Source: Conchocele bisecta (Eukaryota > Mollusca > Bivalvia > Lucinida > Thyasiridae). From it: a DNA stretch of 64,000 nucleotides. The notes beneath the pieces were generated by a model, which searched no databases, was not told the origin of the DNA, and was given only the letters and a program-made list of their open reading frames with translations. The position numbers and the translations under genes were made by a program. Shown here piece by piece: positions 9,685-18,826 of the stretch. Positions within the stretch are counted from its first letter, which is position 1, and each line of letters starts with the position of its first letter. The DNA is taken from NCBI GenBank assembly GCA_029237695.1, contig CM055265.1, positions 70,529,903-70,593,902 on the forward strand, written 5' to 3'.

Positions 9685-10081
9685 AATGTGCATGATCACG
9701 TGGTTACACAACAACAACGTCGCCCACTCCAAAGCAAGTATTATTTGATAGTTTCCATAATATGCAACGGACTTTGATGAAATATGGCGCAGCAAACGCG
9801 TCTTCATGACCTGCATTTGGTGGTCTATGGAGTTTGGCACAGACTTGTGTCGTTTTTGCGAAGAATCGATTTCCGTGTCCGAGACACGGAAATCGATTCT
9901 TCGCAAAAACGACAGAAGTTTGAGCGAAAATACAAAGACCACCAAATGCAGCTTAACAAGACGCGTTTGATGCGCCATATTTCATCAAAATCCGTTACGT
10001 AATAAGGACACTATAAAACAGAATACGTACTTTCAATCGGTACTTGTTGTTGTTGTTAGTACCACGTGATCATATACCTTG
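9685..10081. mobile_element. CACGTG foldback element, copy 2
   Basis: Same ends as the preceding copy plus an intact centre, GAAGAATCGATTTCCGTG mirrored by CACGGAAATCGATTCTTC at about 9860-9905. The overlapping open frames on both strands translate the palindrome and are not genes. The right arm has only one element for these two (51174-51533). Confidence 0.75.
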
Positions 10082-10642
10082 CTAACGTTCATGGCGTCAA
10101 TACAGTACAAGACGCCGTAATGACTTCATTATTTATGACGTCATTTCTGACATAGTGGTCAGATTCACTAACGAAAAAGAAATGGGGCATATTTAAATAG
10201 AAGAAATAAGAGGGCAAACAGCCACAAACATGAACATAAATGCTGCAGTGCATTTGAAGTCTGTGCTGTCTTTAATACCACTGACTCTGTCAGAAAATCC
10301 GGGGTTCCTTTCAGTGCCGGACGGGAGACTATAAGAAATGTTGGAACAACCGATTTAGATTATAGGCGCAGATAATGTTGAAAAAAAATGATAGAAAGAA
10401 ATAACATAGTCGGGCGAATGAAATTGGACTATTCGTTTTTGAATGATCGGCACACAGCCCACATGTCCATATACATATATCATAATAGTTTTGCGTGTGT
10501 TATTCGCTATCCATATATTCGAATACATTTGTGCAGTTATTTCCGAAATCAATGGTTTTTTTCTACAGCTGGTGCATGCTTAAATGTCACATTAGTTATG
10601 TATTCAAATTAAATGCGCTCATACAGTGCAATGTGTCTATTG
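10082..10642. other. Intronic, no gene seen
   Basis: Colinear with 50610-51170. No coding signal. Confidence 0.5.
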
Positions 10643-11054
10643 TACGGAGCCCCGCAGGGGACATGGATTTTGTTATTAATTCGTCCCAACGAAATAACAA
10701 TTCGTTTCCTCAATTTAACAATTCGTTCCCTCGAATTAACAATTCGTTCCCACGATATAACAATTCGTTCCCTCGAAGTAACAATTCGTTCCCACGAAAT
10801 GACAGTTCGTTCCATCAATTTTACAATTCGTTCCCTCGAACTAACAATTCGTTCCAACGATATAACAGTTCGTTCCCACGAATTAACAATTAGTTCCCGT
10901 GGGAACGAATTGTTAAATTGAGGGAACGAATTGTTAATTCGTTGGAATGAATTGTTAATTCGTGGGAACGAATTGTTAAATTGAGGGAACGAATTGTTAT
11001 TTCGTGGGACGAATTAATAAAATAAAAAGTCTACGTCCCCTGCGGGACTCCGTA
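10643..11054. mobile_element. TIR-bounded 21-bp minisatellite element, copy 2 (complete)
   Basis: TACGGAGCCCCGCAGGGGAC at 10643 and the inverse GTCCCCTGCGGGACTCCGTA ending at 11054 are the two ends. The interior runs as AACAATTCGTTCCC 21-bp units to about 10893, flips at GTTCCCGTGGGAAC (10893-10906) and continues inverted. In the right arm only the first 12 bases of the left end survive, at about 50600-50612. Confidence 0.85.
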
Positions 11055-11254
11055 CTATTGTAAGCGGCAGCTGTTCCATATTAATAGGTAATTTCTTTTG
11101 TACCTGTATGTGGATTTATGCACGAATTTCGTAGCGTGTGATATTATATATATACAAAAAGCTTACTTGATAATACAATATTATTCGAATGAAATGCAAC
11201 AAGATTAAGGAAACAAGAATGGAAAAACTCACCTTTTAAATGATATTCCTTTTA

Positions 11255-11560
11255 ATCCCGTCAAACTCAGCGAGTATGTACCTTGAAACACGGTGCCGTG
11301 AAACATTGTTGATATCCTGTCAATACGACCTAATCACTGCGTATGAATATGTACGGTGGTTGGGGTTATTTTTTTGCATTTTAAAGCCATTTGTAGGTGT
11401 TGACGGGATAAATAGAATAGTAGGTTAGTGCCGTGAATGGGAAAACATATCTGGCGCGGCACGGAAACGGGATGTGCTCGACAGAGCCTCGCCCATCCCG
11501 TTTCCTAAACTTTGCCAGATATTTTCTCCAATTCACGGCACTAAGTTACTATTCTCTATA
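11255..11560. mobile_element. CCGTCAACAC composite element
   Basis: AATCCCGTCAAACTC...GGTGTTGACGGGATAAA (about 11253-11412) followed by the TAGTAGGTTAGTGCCGTGAA/TTCACGGCACTAAGTTACTA foldback. Left-arm-only because the right arm has deleted this interval. Confidence 0.65.
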
Positions 11561-11960
11561 TACTATGTACATCACTACAGTTCTTCCAGCACACAGAATT
11601 ACATATAACTTTAATATAACTACATATAATATAACTATGGCAGATGTTTATGCCACGTGGAAACTATACCCCTGCTGAAATGTCATTAGAGTAATGTACT
11701 CACCGTGCCTGTGCGCCTGCCTGCGTGCGTGCATGTGTGGATGCATGTCTGCCGTTGTTTTGTCATCCATAATTGAAACACGTCATGTGATTTTGTACCT
11801 TCGGACATCTGCGTAATTTCATTAAATACGTTTACAAAATTTACAATATTTTTCATAAATAAAGTCAAAAGTTGCTCTATAACGTTACTATGACCTCTAT
11901 AGATGTTAAAATCACAAAATATTCGTCAGACATGATTGGATTTAACATATTTTGCATGAT
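11561..11960. other. Intronic, no feature recognised
   Basis: Includes a short (TGCG/TGCC)n-rich stretch at 11705-11750. No right-arm counterpart. Confidence 0.5.
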
Positions 11961-11961
11961 A

Positions 11962-12430
11962 CAGTGCAACCTCTCTACAACAGCCACCCATGGGAAGACG
12001 CAAAACTGGCTGTTGTAGAGAGGTGGGTGTTGTAGGGAGGTTAATGCTGAATTAAATTTTGTCGTCCGCTGTTTATTTAGTTTCTTCGATAATTACCATC
12101 AAAACATGCTTTGGCAACATTTTAGAATCATTTCCAATGGAAATGATTCTAAAATGCTGTCAAAACATGGTTTTCATTGAGAAAGAAAGCCAAAGCAACA
12201 AAAAACGACAAGTTTCGTGCTCAGCAGTCTAAGGGTTAGATACAGAGGAAATCATCAATTTGGGATATAAAATAGCGGCTGTTATAGAGAGGGTGTTGTT
12301 GTGGAGAGGTTGCCGTTCGGGGAGGTCCGACTGTAGTTTTTTTATTGATCATGTGGAGAATTTAAAAAATAGCGGCTGTTATAGAGAGGTTGTTGTTGTA
12401 GAGAGGTGGCCGTTCGGGGAGGTCCGACTG
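11962..12430. mobile_element. GGCTGTTGTAGAGAGG MITEs enclosing a TTAACCC-like MITE
   Basis: TACAGTGCAACCTCTCTACA at 11961 and later CTGTTATAGAGAGG...CCGACTGTA ends (12334 and 12434) are CAGT...ACTG-TA type. Nested between them, 12045-12239 has CTGCTGAATT-like and TCAGCAGTCTAAGGGTTA ends and a central hairpin TTTAGAATCATTTCC. The final unit is duplicated (two near-identical ~75-bp repeats at 12270-12340 and 12365-12434). The right arm keeps the nested part at 50431-50600. Confidence 0.6.
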
Positions 12431-12571
12431 TAGTTTTTTAATTGATCATGTGGAGAATTGACAGTACAATTTGATTTATCCATGTCAGACTATAAAATGC
12501 GCGACGCGCTGGGATTATTCAGACGCGACGATATCTGAGAACCTAAGTACTTTTTTATGGCCTAATTCTGA

Positions 12572-12600
12572 TAATCATCATCATCATCATCATCATCATA
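12572..12600. repeat. (CAT)n microsatellite
   Basis: About eight CAT repeats, seen as a run of histidines in one frame. It lies in an interval missing from the right arm. Confidence 0.85.
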
Positions 12601-12644
12601 ATACAGCTTTGAAAGATTTGACACCGGTTTTGCGGCAATGTGAA

Positions 12645-12958
12645 GCGAGTGGTGTGAAATGTCCATATTTCACACCACGAGATGAACATATATGTCATAT
12701 TCGTTGCAAAAATATGAATATTCTATTTATTATATACCGCTCCATGGAAATTACATGTAGAAGCTTTTTAGACTGTATACGGTAATGAATGTGTATTTGC
12801 AGCATATTTACTCTGTTTTCCCGAACATATATTTTATTAATATAGATAGCGGAAGTAGTCGTATGTTCACCGGAAGTTGTTTATTTCATCGATGAGAACA
12901 TATGACTTTTATTTACATCGTATAACTATGTATTTCATGGGTCGGTATATAATAAATG
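12645..12958. mobile_element. GTCATATTCGTTGC element
   Basis: Shares GATGAACATATATGTCATAT, TATATACCGCTCCATGGAA, GCGGAAGTAGTCGTATG and ATTTCATGGGTCGGTATATA with copies at 23380-23766, 33746-34112 and 39856-40228. The recurring HFTPRDEHICH-like translation is an artefact of this repeat. Confidence 0.65.
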
Positions 12959-13160
12959 GGGCTTATGGGATGTGTGACTATCGTAGCTCGCACTCCTATA
13001 GCCTGGTAACGATCTGTATTGCTTGTTAGGTACATGCCGGGTGTTTCATTGATGGAATGGCGAACAGGGCAGATCCTGAACAGACTGAGCAGACTGGTCG
13101 CAACGCCCATAAACTCTATTTCTTTCGATAGGTTACAGCAACAGGAATATGCTTGTTCAG
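12959..13160. mobile_element. GATCAGACTG-type element, partial
   Basis: Carries GTAACGATCTGTATTGCTTG, CGGGTGTTTCATTGATGG and GCAGATCCTGAACAGACTG in family order. Ends degraded. Confidence 0.55.
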
Positions 13161-13353
13161 AATAATTTGTTATTGATTGCGTATCATGTGACATCGCGTT
13201 CCTTTAATCCAATCACGTGGTAATTGGGCAATTTTGAAATACATTTGGATTTGTATTATACTGAATGGATGGTGCAACCCACTCAATCACGAATCCAGAC
13301 GACTCTATGGCAACGTATGTCACGTAGGCATGTACTTCATGCAGCAAATAATG

Positions 13354-13417
13354 CACCGCTCCTCCGCTCCTTCGCTCCTCCTCTCCTCCTCCGCTCCTCC
13401 GCTCCTTCGCTCCTCGA
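13354..13417. repeat. (CTCCGCTC)n polypyrimidine array 1
   Basis: Irregular 8-bp CTCCGCTC/CTTCGCTC units, fully polypyrimidine-biased on the plus strand. The mirror array is at 50163-50246. Confidence 0.85.
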
Positions 13418-13599
13418 TGGTGGACAAACGAACTACCGTCGCCTCAGATCCACGTTTTGCTGCCGACGAACGTGTGGCTATTATTTAACCCTTTCACTCG
13501 ACAATTCCGACTTTGGTTCTTTTTTTTAATTTTTAGACTGTTACATTCATACGAAACGGGGCGGGGGGTCCAACAATCTTAAAATACTAGCAAACACTG

Positions 13600-13645
13600 C
13601 AGATCCTTGTGAGACGGCTCGTTACGAGCCGGCTCACACGGATCT
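13600..13645. repeat. CpG-rich perfect hairpin
   Basis: GAGACGGCTCGTTACGAGCC followed by GGCTCAC forms a stem centred on TTACGA-like bases, embedded in CAAACACTGCAGATCC/GGATCTGTGGTGTTTG outer arms. The mirror is at 49920-49992. Confidence 0.7.
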
Positions 13646-13670
13646 GTGGTGTTTGTAAACATTTAATGCA

Positions 13671-13760
13671 CCGCTCCTCCGCTCCTCCGCTCCTCCGCTC
13701 CTCCGCTCCTCCGCTCCTCCTCCGCTCCTCCGCTCCTCCGCTCCTCCTCCGCTCCTCCCT
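13671..13760. repeat. (CTCCGCTC)n polypyrimidine array 2, left arm only
   Basis: A second array of the same 8-bp unit, about 11 repeats, 250 bp from the first. The right arm has ordinary sequence at the corresponding place. Confidence 0.85.
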
Positions 13761-13779
13761 CCTTTTATTTGATGAAATT

Positions 13780-14170
13780 GCATCAAATATTGATTTATTA
13801 CATAAAACAATATTCCTATGGGAACTTAACATGTGGAAAAACGGAGGAGGGTGACCAGGAGGGTTGAACAAATAACATTTGGGAAATTGACTCTGAAACA
13901 GGACGAGATAGCTTGGGAATGACGTAAATGAGAAAACAAAAGTTAAATTTTGAAAATCGGTCCTCAAATAAAAATAAAAAATTAGCAATAAAATCAATAT
14001 TTGGTGAACTTTCATCAAATAACATTATTTAGGTAGGGTGACGGTTTTGTTAAATGTATTGACGAAAAAGTTATTTAAATATTCATTGTATTTAATGCGT
14101 TGAAAATCCAAACGTTCGTCGGCAGCAAAACGTGGAACAGACTGTTTCATTTCGTTTCGGCTTATATTTA
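13780..14170. repeat. GCCGACGAAC repeat family member
   Basis: Runs from ATCAAATATTGATTT through GATTTTGAAAATCGGTCC-like sequence to TTCGTCGGCAGCAAAACGTG and GGAACAGAC. The same order appears at 17790-18064 and, inverted, at 43875-44170 and 49390-49690. Likely a dispersed non-autonomous transposon; the superfamily is not recognisable. Confidence 0.6.
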
Positions 14171-14541
14171 ATGGGGGAATTGGCTCAACACACATTCCAT
14201 TTCCGGAACAGATAGTAATCTATATTATCCCGTCAACACAGTGCACGGCACTAACCGACTATTATCTATATTCCGATTTATCAGTTTATGCGCCCACAGC
14301 GCCATGAAATTTTGAATCCTATTTGATGTTTAATGCGACTTCTAATCGTTTTCTACAATCTGTGGATTTCCATTTGAAAACGTAATGAACAGATCCGCCA
14401 GGTTATAAACGCTGGTTAATTAATTCCAGTTTATTATTTATTCTATAAAAGGATTAACGATAACTATATATACGACCTGGATATAAGGAAACGAGATTGC
14501 AAAGAAAATGTCCGTTTGCCATTATCAATCAGTACCTATAT
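14171..14541. other. Intronic; breakpoint region between arms
   Basis: Homology with the right arm stops near 14283 and is replaced there by a 1.45 kb private segment (47935-49385). A CCCGTCAACACAGTGC fragment lies at 14228. No gene. Confidence 0.55.
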
Positions 14542-14933
14542 CAAGGTGTATGATCACGTGGTACTAACAACAACAACAAGTACCGATTCAAAGTACATAT
14601 TATTGTATAGTGTCCTTATTACGTAACGGGTTTTGATGAGATATGGCGCATCGAACTCGTCGTGTTAAGCTGCATTTGGTGGTCTCTGTATTTTCGCCCA
14701 AACTTCTGTCGTTTTTGCGAAGAATCGATTTCCGTGTCTCCGACACGGAAATCGATTCTTCGCAAAAACGACATAAGTCTGTGCCAAACTCCATAGACCA
14801 CCAAATATAACAAGACGCGTTTGCTGCGCCATATTTCATCAACATCTGTTGCATATTAAGGAAAATATCAAATAATACTTGCTTTGGAGTGGGCGGCGTT
14901 GTTGTTGTTGTAACCACGTGATGATGCACCTTG
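14542..14933. mobile_element. CACGTG foldback element, copy 3
   Basis: AAGGTGTATGATCACGTGG to CCACGTGATGATGCACCTTG with the CGATTTCCGTG/CACGGAAATCG centre at about 14720-14760. The mirror is 47200-47690. Confidence 0.75.
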
Positions 14934-14989
14934 TATATTGTGACATCCTTCACAACCTCCTGCGTTAGTTTCCCCCAGATTGTCAATGA

Positions 14990-15165
14990 CTTGTTTCATT
15001 GATGGTATGGCGAACATTGCAGATCCTGATCAGACTGTTCGGATGCACAGGCTGGTCTGGATCTACACCGGTCGCAAAACCCATAATCACCATTTATCCC
15101 GTCAACACAGTGCGTATGTGCCGTGAAACACGGTGCCGTGAAACATATATTGGTACATGCAATGC
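14990..15165. mobile_element. GATCAGACTG element fragment joined to a CCGTCAACAC fragment
   Basis: TTTCATTGATGGTATGGCGA through CACCGGTCGCAAAACCC, then TATCCCGTCAACACAGTGCG and the ACGGTGCCGTGAAACAT motif. The mirror is about 46985-47155. Confidence 0.6.
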
Positions 15166-15344
15166 CAACTCACAATCAAGCAATTTGTTTGACTGAGCCT
15201 CAGCTGTAGCACAGATCAGGCTCAATCAATCAAGCTGCTTCATTGCAAGCACACTATTCAAGTATTTTTTAAAATAAAGAAGTTGGCTAATATTGGCTAG
15301 ATTAACGCAGGTGATATTGTACGCTGGACAGACATATTCGCCAG

Positions 15345-15557
15345 GGGCCCGTTTCACTAAACTTCGTACGACTAAAATGTTTGTAAGTGCAAAATTATGA
15401 TAGTCTGTGAATTTCACATGAAAAATGTTTTCTTGTAAACAATTATTGGATTTAGATTTATTGAGCATAGACTGCATATGCAGCCTAGGATCAATAAATG
15501 TAAATCCATCAATTGAATTTTCCAGAAGATCTTAAATTTGCACGAAGTTTTGTGAAT
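15345..15557. mobile_element. CGTACGAC MITE, one end worn
   Basis: GGGGCCCGTTTCACTAAAC, TTCGTACGACTAAAATG, a long central hairpin CATAGACTGCATATGCAGCC, then the inverse without a clear final end. One of about eight copies (27406, 30446, 31854, 32561, 35895, 46587, 60333). Confidence 0.75.
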
Positions 15558-15581
15558 AGTCGCAAAACCCATAATCCCCAT

Positions 15582-15855
15582 TTATCCCGTCAACACAGTG
15601 CGTATGTGCCGTGAAACACGGTGCAGTGAAACATTTTTGATATCCTGTTAATACGACCTAATCACTGTGTGTGAATATGTGCGGTGGCTGGTGTTATTTT
15701 TTTTTTTGCATTTTAAAGCCATTTGTAGGTGTTGACGGGATAAATAGAATAGTAGGTTAGTGCCGTGAATGAGCCTCGCCCATCCTGTTTCCTAAACCTT
15801 GCCAGATATTTTTCCCATTCACGGCACTAACCTACTATTCTCTATTCATCCAGCC
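15582..15855. mobile_element. CCGTCAACAC composite element
   Basis: TATCCCGTCAACACAGTGCG...GGTGTTGACGGGATAAATAG plus the TAGTAGGTTAGTGCCGTGAA/TTCACGGCACTAACCTACTA foldback. The mirror is 46295-46560. Confidence 0.7.
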
Positions 15856-15869
15856 ACAACCACATATAT

Positions 15870-16130
15870 AGAATACCGTGCTAGTGTATTTTGATGTCCA
15901 TGGTATCAGGCACGACTGGGAAACGCGTAGGAATTCCGAGGCTTGCCGAGGACTTCCTACCGTTTCCGAGCCGAGCCTTGTAAACCTGACATTAACAGAC
16001 ACTATATTGGTATTCTATTTATCAGGTAACATTGCATGCTTGCCAATGATACAATATAAAATAGCTTTCGCTGAATATAACGCGGACGTTGCGTCATTAC
16101 ATTAACATAATTCGGTAACGTCACGTGACG
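15870..16130. other. Left-arm-only segment
   Basis: The right arm joins the flanking CAATGACAAGTCAGTG and CCAGCCACAACCAC directly near 46280, so about 260 bp are extra here. No inverted ends and no coding signal. Confidence 0.6.
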
Positions 16131-16249
16131 CCGTTTGACCAATGACAAGTCAGTGTTCAATTCGTTGTGCCTGATACATTTTGTTGTCAGTCAGCACGTA
16201 TTCTGCCAATACCAAGCTCGTTACTAATATGGTGCATGGTATTTGTTAA

Positions 16250-16330
16250 ACTCGTTGCCTCGTTTCTTATGAAATCAGTAAACTCGTTTAATTAAATCAT
16301 CACTCATGTATGTCAGAACATCTAGTTATT
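16250..16330. repeat. TTTCTTATGAAATCAGT dispersed repeat
   Basis: CTCGTTTCTTATGAAATCAG, ACTCGTTTAAT and ATCATCACTCATGTA in fixed order. The same trio recurs at 23205, 25015, 26380 and 26405, and inverted at 37130, 38515, 40370, 46110 and 59720. Confidence 0.65.
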
Positions 16331-16354
16331 ATATTGACAAATATATAGCATTAC

Positions 16355-16756
16355 CAGGGCTCCAGATAAGGAATTAGTAATTGATTATTGTCACTCTATC
16401 ATTTCTGAAGCAATTGGGTATTTCAAATGTTTAATTGGGTAAACTAAAATTACACTACTGTTTACACATAAACATACAGCAATTATTGAATAGTTTGCTT
16501 CGAAATGAAAATATATCTTGGCATTTCATTATAATTATCTCCTTGGAGACAATTCTAATGAAATATCAAGCTGTGTTTTCATTGAAAATAAGAAAAATAT
16601 GCTATATTTGTGGTCTGTTTATTGTTTTCTGCAGCATGATAAACGTACCCTAAAATTTGTATTGCTTTTTGATACTCGCTACTTCTGATTTCAATTGGGT
16701 TTTTTGGCAATTTTAATTGGGTATTTGAGCAAATACGCATCTTATCTGGAGCTCTG
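16355..16756. mobile_element. Foldback MITE abutting the exon 2 splice acceptor
   Basis: CAGGGCTCCAGATAAG at the left and CTTATCTGGAGCTCTG at the right are inverted ends. The centre hairpin is CATTATAATTATCTCC/GGAGACAATTCTAATG. It ends 22 bases before exon 2, leaving only CGTTACTAATTTATCGCCGCAG as the 3' splice region. The mirror copy is 45663-46065. Confidence 0.75.
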
Positions 16757-16778
16757 CGTTACTAATTTATCGCCGCAG

Positions 16779-17096
16779 GTTATACGGATGCTGGTGGTGG
16801 TCGTAGTCGTATTCGCGGTTGCCTGGTTACCATACCGGACGCTGGTTGTCTACAACTCACTGGCTCCCCGCCCGTTCATGAACGGCTGGTTCCTGCTCTT
16901 CTGCCGCTCCATGATATATATCAACAGCGCCATCAACCCGATCCTGTACAGCGCCATGTCCGTCAAGTACCGGCGGGCATTCAAGCGATACCTTTGCTGC
17001 GGTAATGTCCCCCACATACACATCCCTCTAAAACGGCTGGACACCAGCAGCATCACAAAGACCGGCAGCCTGGGCATCGCGAGTGATTCGATCTAG
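16779..17096 (+). CDS. TRH/EFLGamide-type neuropeptide GPCR, exon 2 (left copy)
   Basis: Encodes residues 294-398: TM6 with AWLPYRTLVV (the AWLPY variant of CWxP), extracellular loop 3, TM7 with NPILY (346-350), helix 8, a Cys-Cys pair at 366-367 suited to palmitoylation, and a short cytoplasmic tail ending ASDSI. WFLLFCRSMIYINSAINP closely follows the TRH-receptor TM7 pattern. Starts after acceptor CGCCGCAG (16777-16778) in phase 0 with exon 1; the stop is TAG at 17094-17096. All class A signature motifs are present, so with exon 1 this copy looks functional. Splicing is inferred from sequence; an intervening or alternative exon cannot be excluded. Confidence 0.9.
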   Translation, partial: VIRMLVVVVVVFAVAWLPYRTLVVYNSLAPRPFMNGWFLLFCRSMIYINSAINPILYSAMSVKYRRAFKRYLCCGNVPHIHIPLKRLDTSSITKTGSLGIASDSI

Positions 17097-17187
17097 GGTA
17101 TGCCCGACGTGAATTATATAAACAACTTAATAATATAGAGGATCGTACATGAGAGATCTGTTAATATAATATGTATCAATCCACAGT

Positions 17188-17278
17188 TAGATCACGGTTC
17201 GTCCGCATGTACGAGGAGATAATCCGCGAGCTTTGGCGAGCGGATTATCGATCGTAAATGCGGACGAATGTGATCTAA
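17188..17278. repeat. CGTCCGCATGTACGA palindromic element
   Basis: TAGATCACGGTTCGTCCGC at the left mirrored by GCGGACGAATGTGATCTA at the right, inner stem GATAATCCGC/GCGGATTATC. It starts 91 bases after the receptor stop codon and may lie in the 3' UTR. Confidence 0.7.
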
Positions 17279-17319
17279 CAGTGTGATCACATCCTCATGT
17301 CCATACAACTGCTCATGTG

Positions 17320-17775
17320 GTGCGCAATTACTACATAAATGACCCTGTGAATAAAGACCACCTTGGAATAACAATTCCCTGTCCATAGCAGCCACCATTT
17401 TGCTTTCCCAATTATTCCATTACTACATAAATGACCCTGTGAATAAAGGCCATATTGGAATAACAATTCCCTGTCTATTGCAGCCACCCTTTGCTTTTCC
17501 AGTTATTCCATCACTACATAAATGACCCTTTGAATAAAGACCACCTTGGAATAGCAATTCCCTGACTATAGCAGCCATCATTTTGCTTTCCCAGTTTTAA
17601 ATTACTACATAAATGACCCTGCGAATAAAGACCACATTGGAATAGCAATTCCCTGTATATAGCAGCCACCCATTTTCTTTTCCAATTATTATATTACTAC
17701 ATAAATGACACAGCGATAAAAGACCACCTGTGAACAAAGGCCATATTTTGTATCTTCCCACGTTTGGCCTTTATT
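17320..17775. repeat. 92-bp minisatellite (VNTR), about 5 units
   Basis: CTACATAAATGACCC recurs at 17331, 17423, 17513, 17604 and 17697, that is every 90-93 bases. Units contain GAATAAAGACCACCTTGG and CTATAGCAGCCACC. The right arm has about ten units at 44200-45110. Confidence 0.85.
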
Positions 17776-17789
17776 CACAGGTTTGACTG

Positions 17790-18064
17790 TATTACTGTCT
17801 GTTCCACGTTCTGCTGACGACAAACTTTTGGCTTTTAAACACATCCAATATCAAACATATGTAATTGTAAGTACTTTTTCATCAATAACAAAAAGTCACC
17901 CTCCCAAAGAAAATTTATTTCATGAAATTCCAGCAAAAATTGCATGGAAAACAAAATTTACATTTTGAAAATCGGTCCACAAATATATTTATTTTTAAAT
18001 TTACTTTAGCCCCCATGTTACATTCCCATAGGAAAATCGTATTTTCGCAATAAAATCAACATTT
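17790..18064. repeat. GCCGACGAAC repeat family member
   Basis: TCTGTTCCACGTTCTGCTGA, TACTTTTTCATCAATAACAA, AAAATCGGTCCACAAATA and GCAATAAAATCAACATTTG in family order. The mirror is 43875-44170. It hosts the LTR retrotransposon at GATAG (18065-18069). Confidence 0.65.
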
Positions 18065-18340
18065 GATAGTGTCACAAAATTGTGCAGTTGCTCAGTATAG
18101 ATTTACAACGAACTTTTTGCTATGACACACATAAAATCAGAAAATATTTAAATGTAAATACTTTTTCATCAATAACAAAAAGTCACCCTCCACCACAAGA
18201 ATAATTTGATGACATTCTATCTGTCACAAAATTGTGTAACTGAAATCACACAATTGTGAGACAGGTTATTTTCATGTAGATCGTGTGTGGTGTACAAAAG
18301 CATAGACAAATAGTCAAAGTCAATTTACACATTTTTAATC
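18065..18340. mobile_element. Scar of the LTR retrotransposon with internal inversion
   Basis: GATAG (18065-18069) then 34 bases identical in kind to the LTR start (TGTCACAAAATTGTGCAG). At about 18104-18106 this joins TAC and then a block in the opposite orientation: AACGAACTTTTTGC...ATTCTATC (18217-18221 is the second target copy CTATC) followed by the inverted last ~117 bases of the LTR. Both target-site copies are therefore present, showing that this arm once held the same insertion as 40583-43869. Confidence 0.8.
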
Positions 18341-18510
18341 ATAGTCCGGGCGTCAAAGAGGGTATTATTGGATGACCGTGCATTAGCGTCCGCACGAAGT
18401 TTTATTGCATTTTCGTGATTACCAACCAATACTATTTAATATTCCGTCGGGTGCCACTCTGGCACCCTTGAGCATTTTGAATAATTTGCGTAAATCCAAG
18501 ATGGCCACCG
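18341..18510. repeat. Left terminal inverted repeat of the transposon
   Basis: Pairs with 22986-23143. Shared landmarks are GTCCGCACGAAGTTTTATTG, CATTTTCGTGAT, ACCAACCAATA and CACCCTTGAGCATTTT. One ~10-bp indel near position 25 of the repeat. Confidence 0.85.
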
Positions 18511-18633
18511 AATTTCCGTATATTTCATATAAGTGCTATTTTTCTGACCTCTAGGTCGCTATGTTTCGTTTTTTTACCCGTTGACTAGATTGAGAAAGTG
18601 TTCGAGTTAAATTAACATTGTAACATTTATGTA

Positions 18634-18826
18634 ATTCAAGATGGCCGCCAAAAATAAATATTATCAAGAAACAATTTAACAATCTCCTATCCTTGACAAC
18701 CATCGACCATTTTGAGTGTTTTAATTTAATATATTCACGGTGCCCGGCACATAACAATGTTTGAGAACGTGTATGAGGTAAATATGGTAGGTATTGCCTC
18801 CGTTGGATAAATCCAAGATGGCCGCC
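18634..18826. promoter_or_regulatory. Subterminal AAGATGGCCGCC repeats, left end
   Basis: AATTCAAGATGGCCGCC at 18634 and AAATCCAAGATGGCCGCC at 18809 repeat the inner edge of the TIR. Inferred transposase-binding sites. Confidence 0.6.

Larger units (their letters stand above)
4099..16778 (+). other. Phase-0 intron of the left receptor gene
   Basis: GT at 4099-4100 (CAG/GTAACA) and AG at 16777-16778 (CGCCGCAG/GTTATA) join Q293 to V294 without splitting a codon. The join restores the conserved QV-[IT]-[RK]-ML start of TM6. The intron is 12,680 bp here and 10,918 bp in the right arm; the difference is made of insertions listed separately. A branch-point-like TACTAAT lies about 15-20 bases before the acceptor, and a foldback element ends just upstream of it. 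Confidence 0.85.

Noticed and set aside
9679..9978. Overlapping ORFs with RRIDFRV and TEIDSSQKR
   Set aside because: They read the two halves of one palindrome on both strands; no homology or codon signal.
12471..12785. Poly-histidine protein
   Set aside because: The histidines come from a CAT microsatellite and the rest from a dispersed repeat.
15226..15477. Conserved ORF with TDYHNFALTNILVVRSLVKR (several loci)
   Set aside because: It recurs wherever the CGTACGAC MITE occurs and spans its inverted ends; a repeat artefact.
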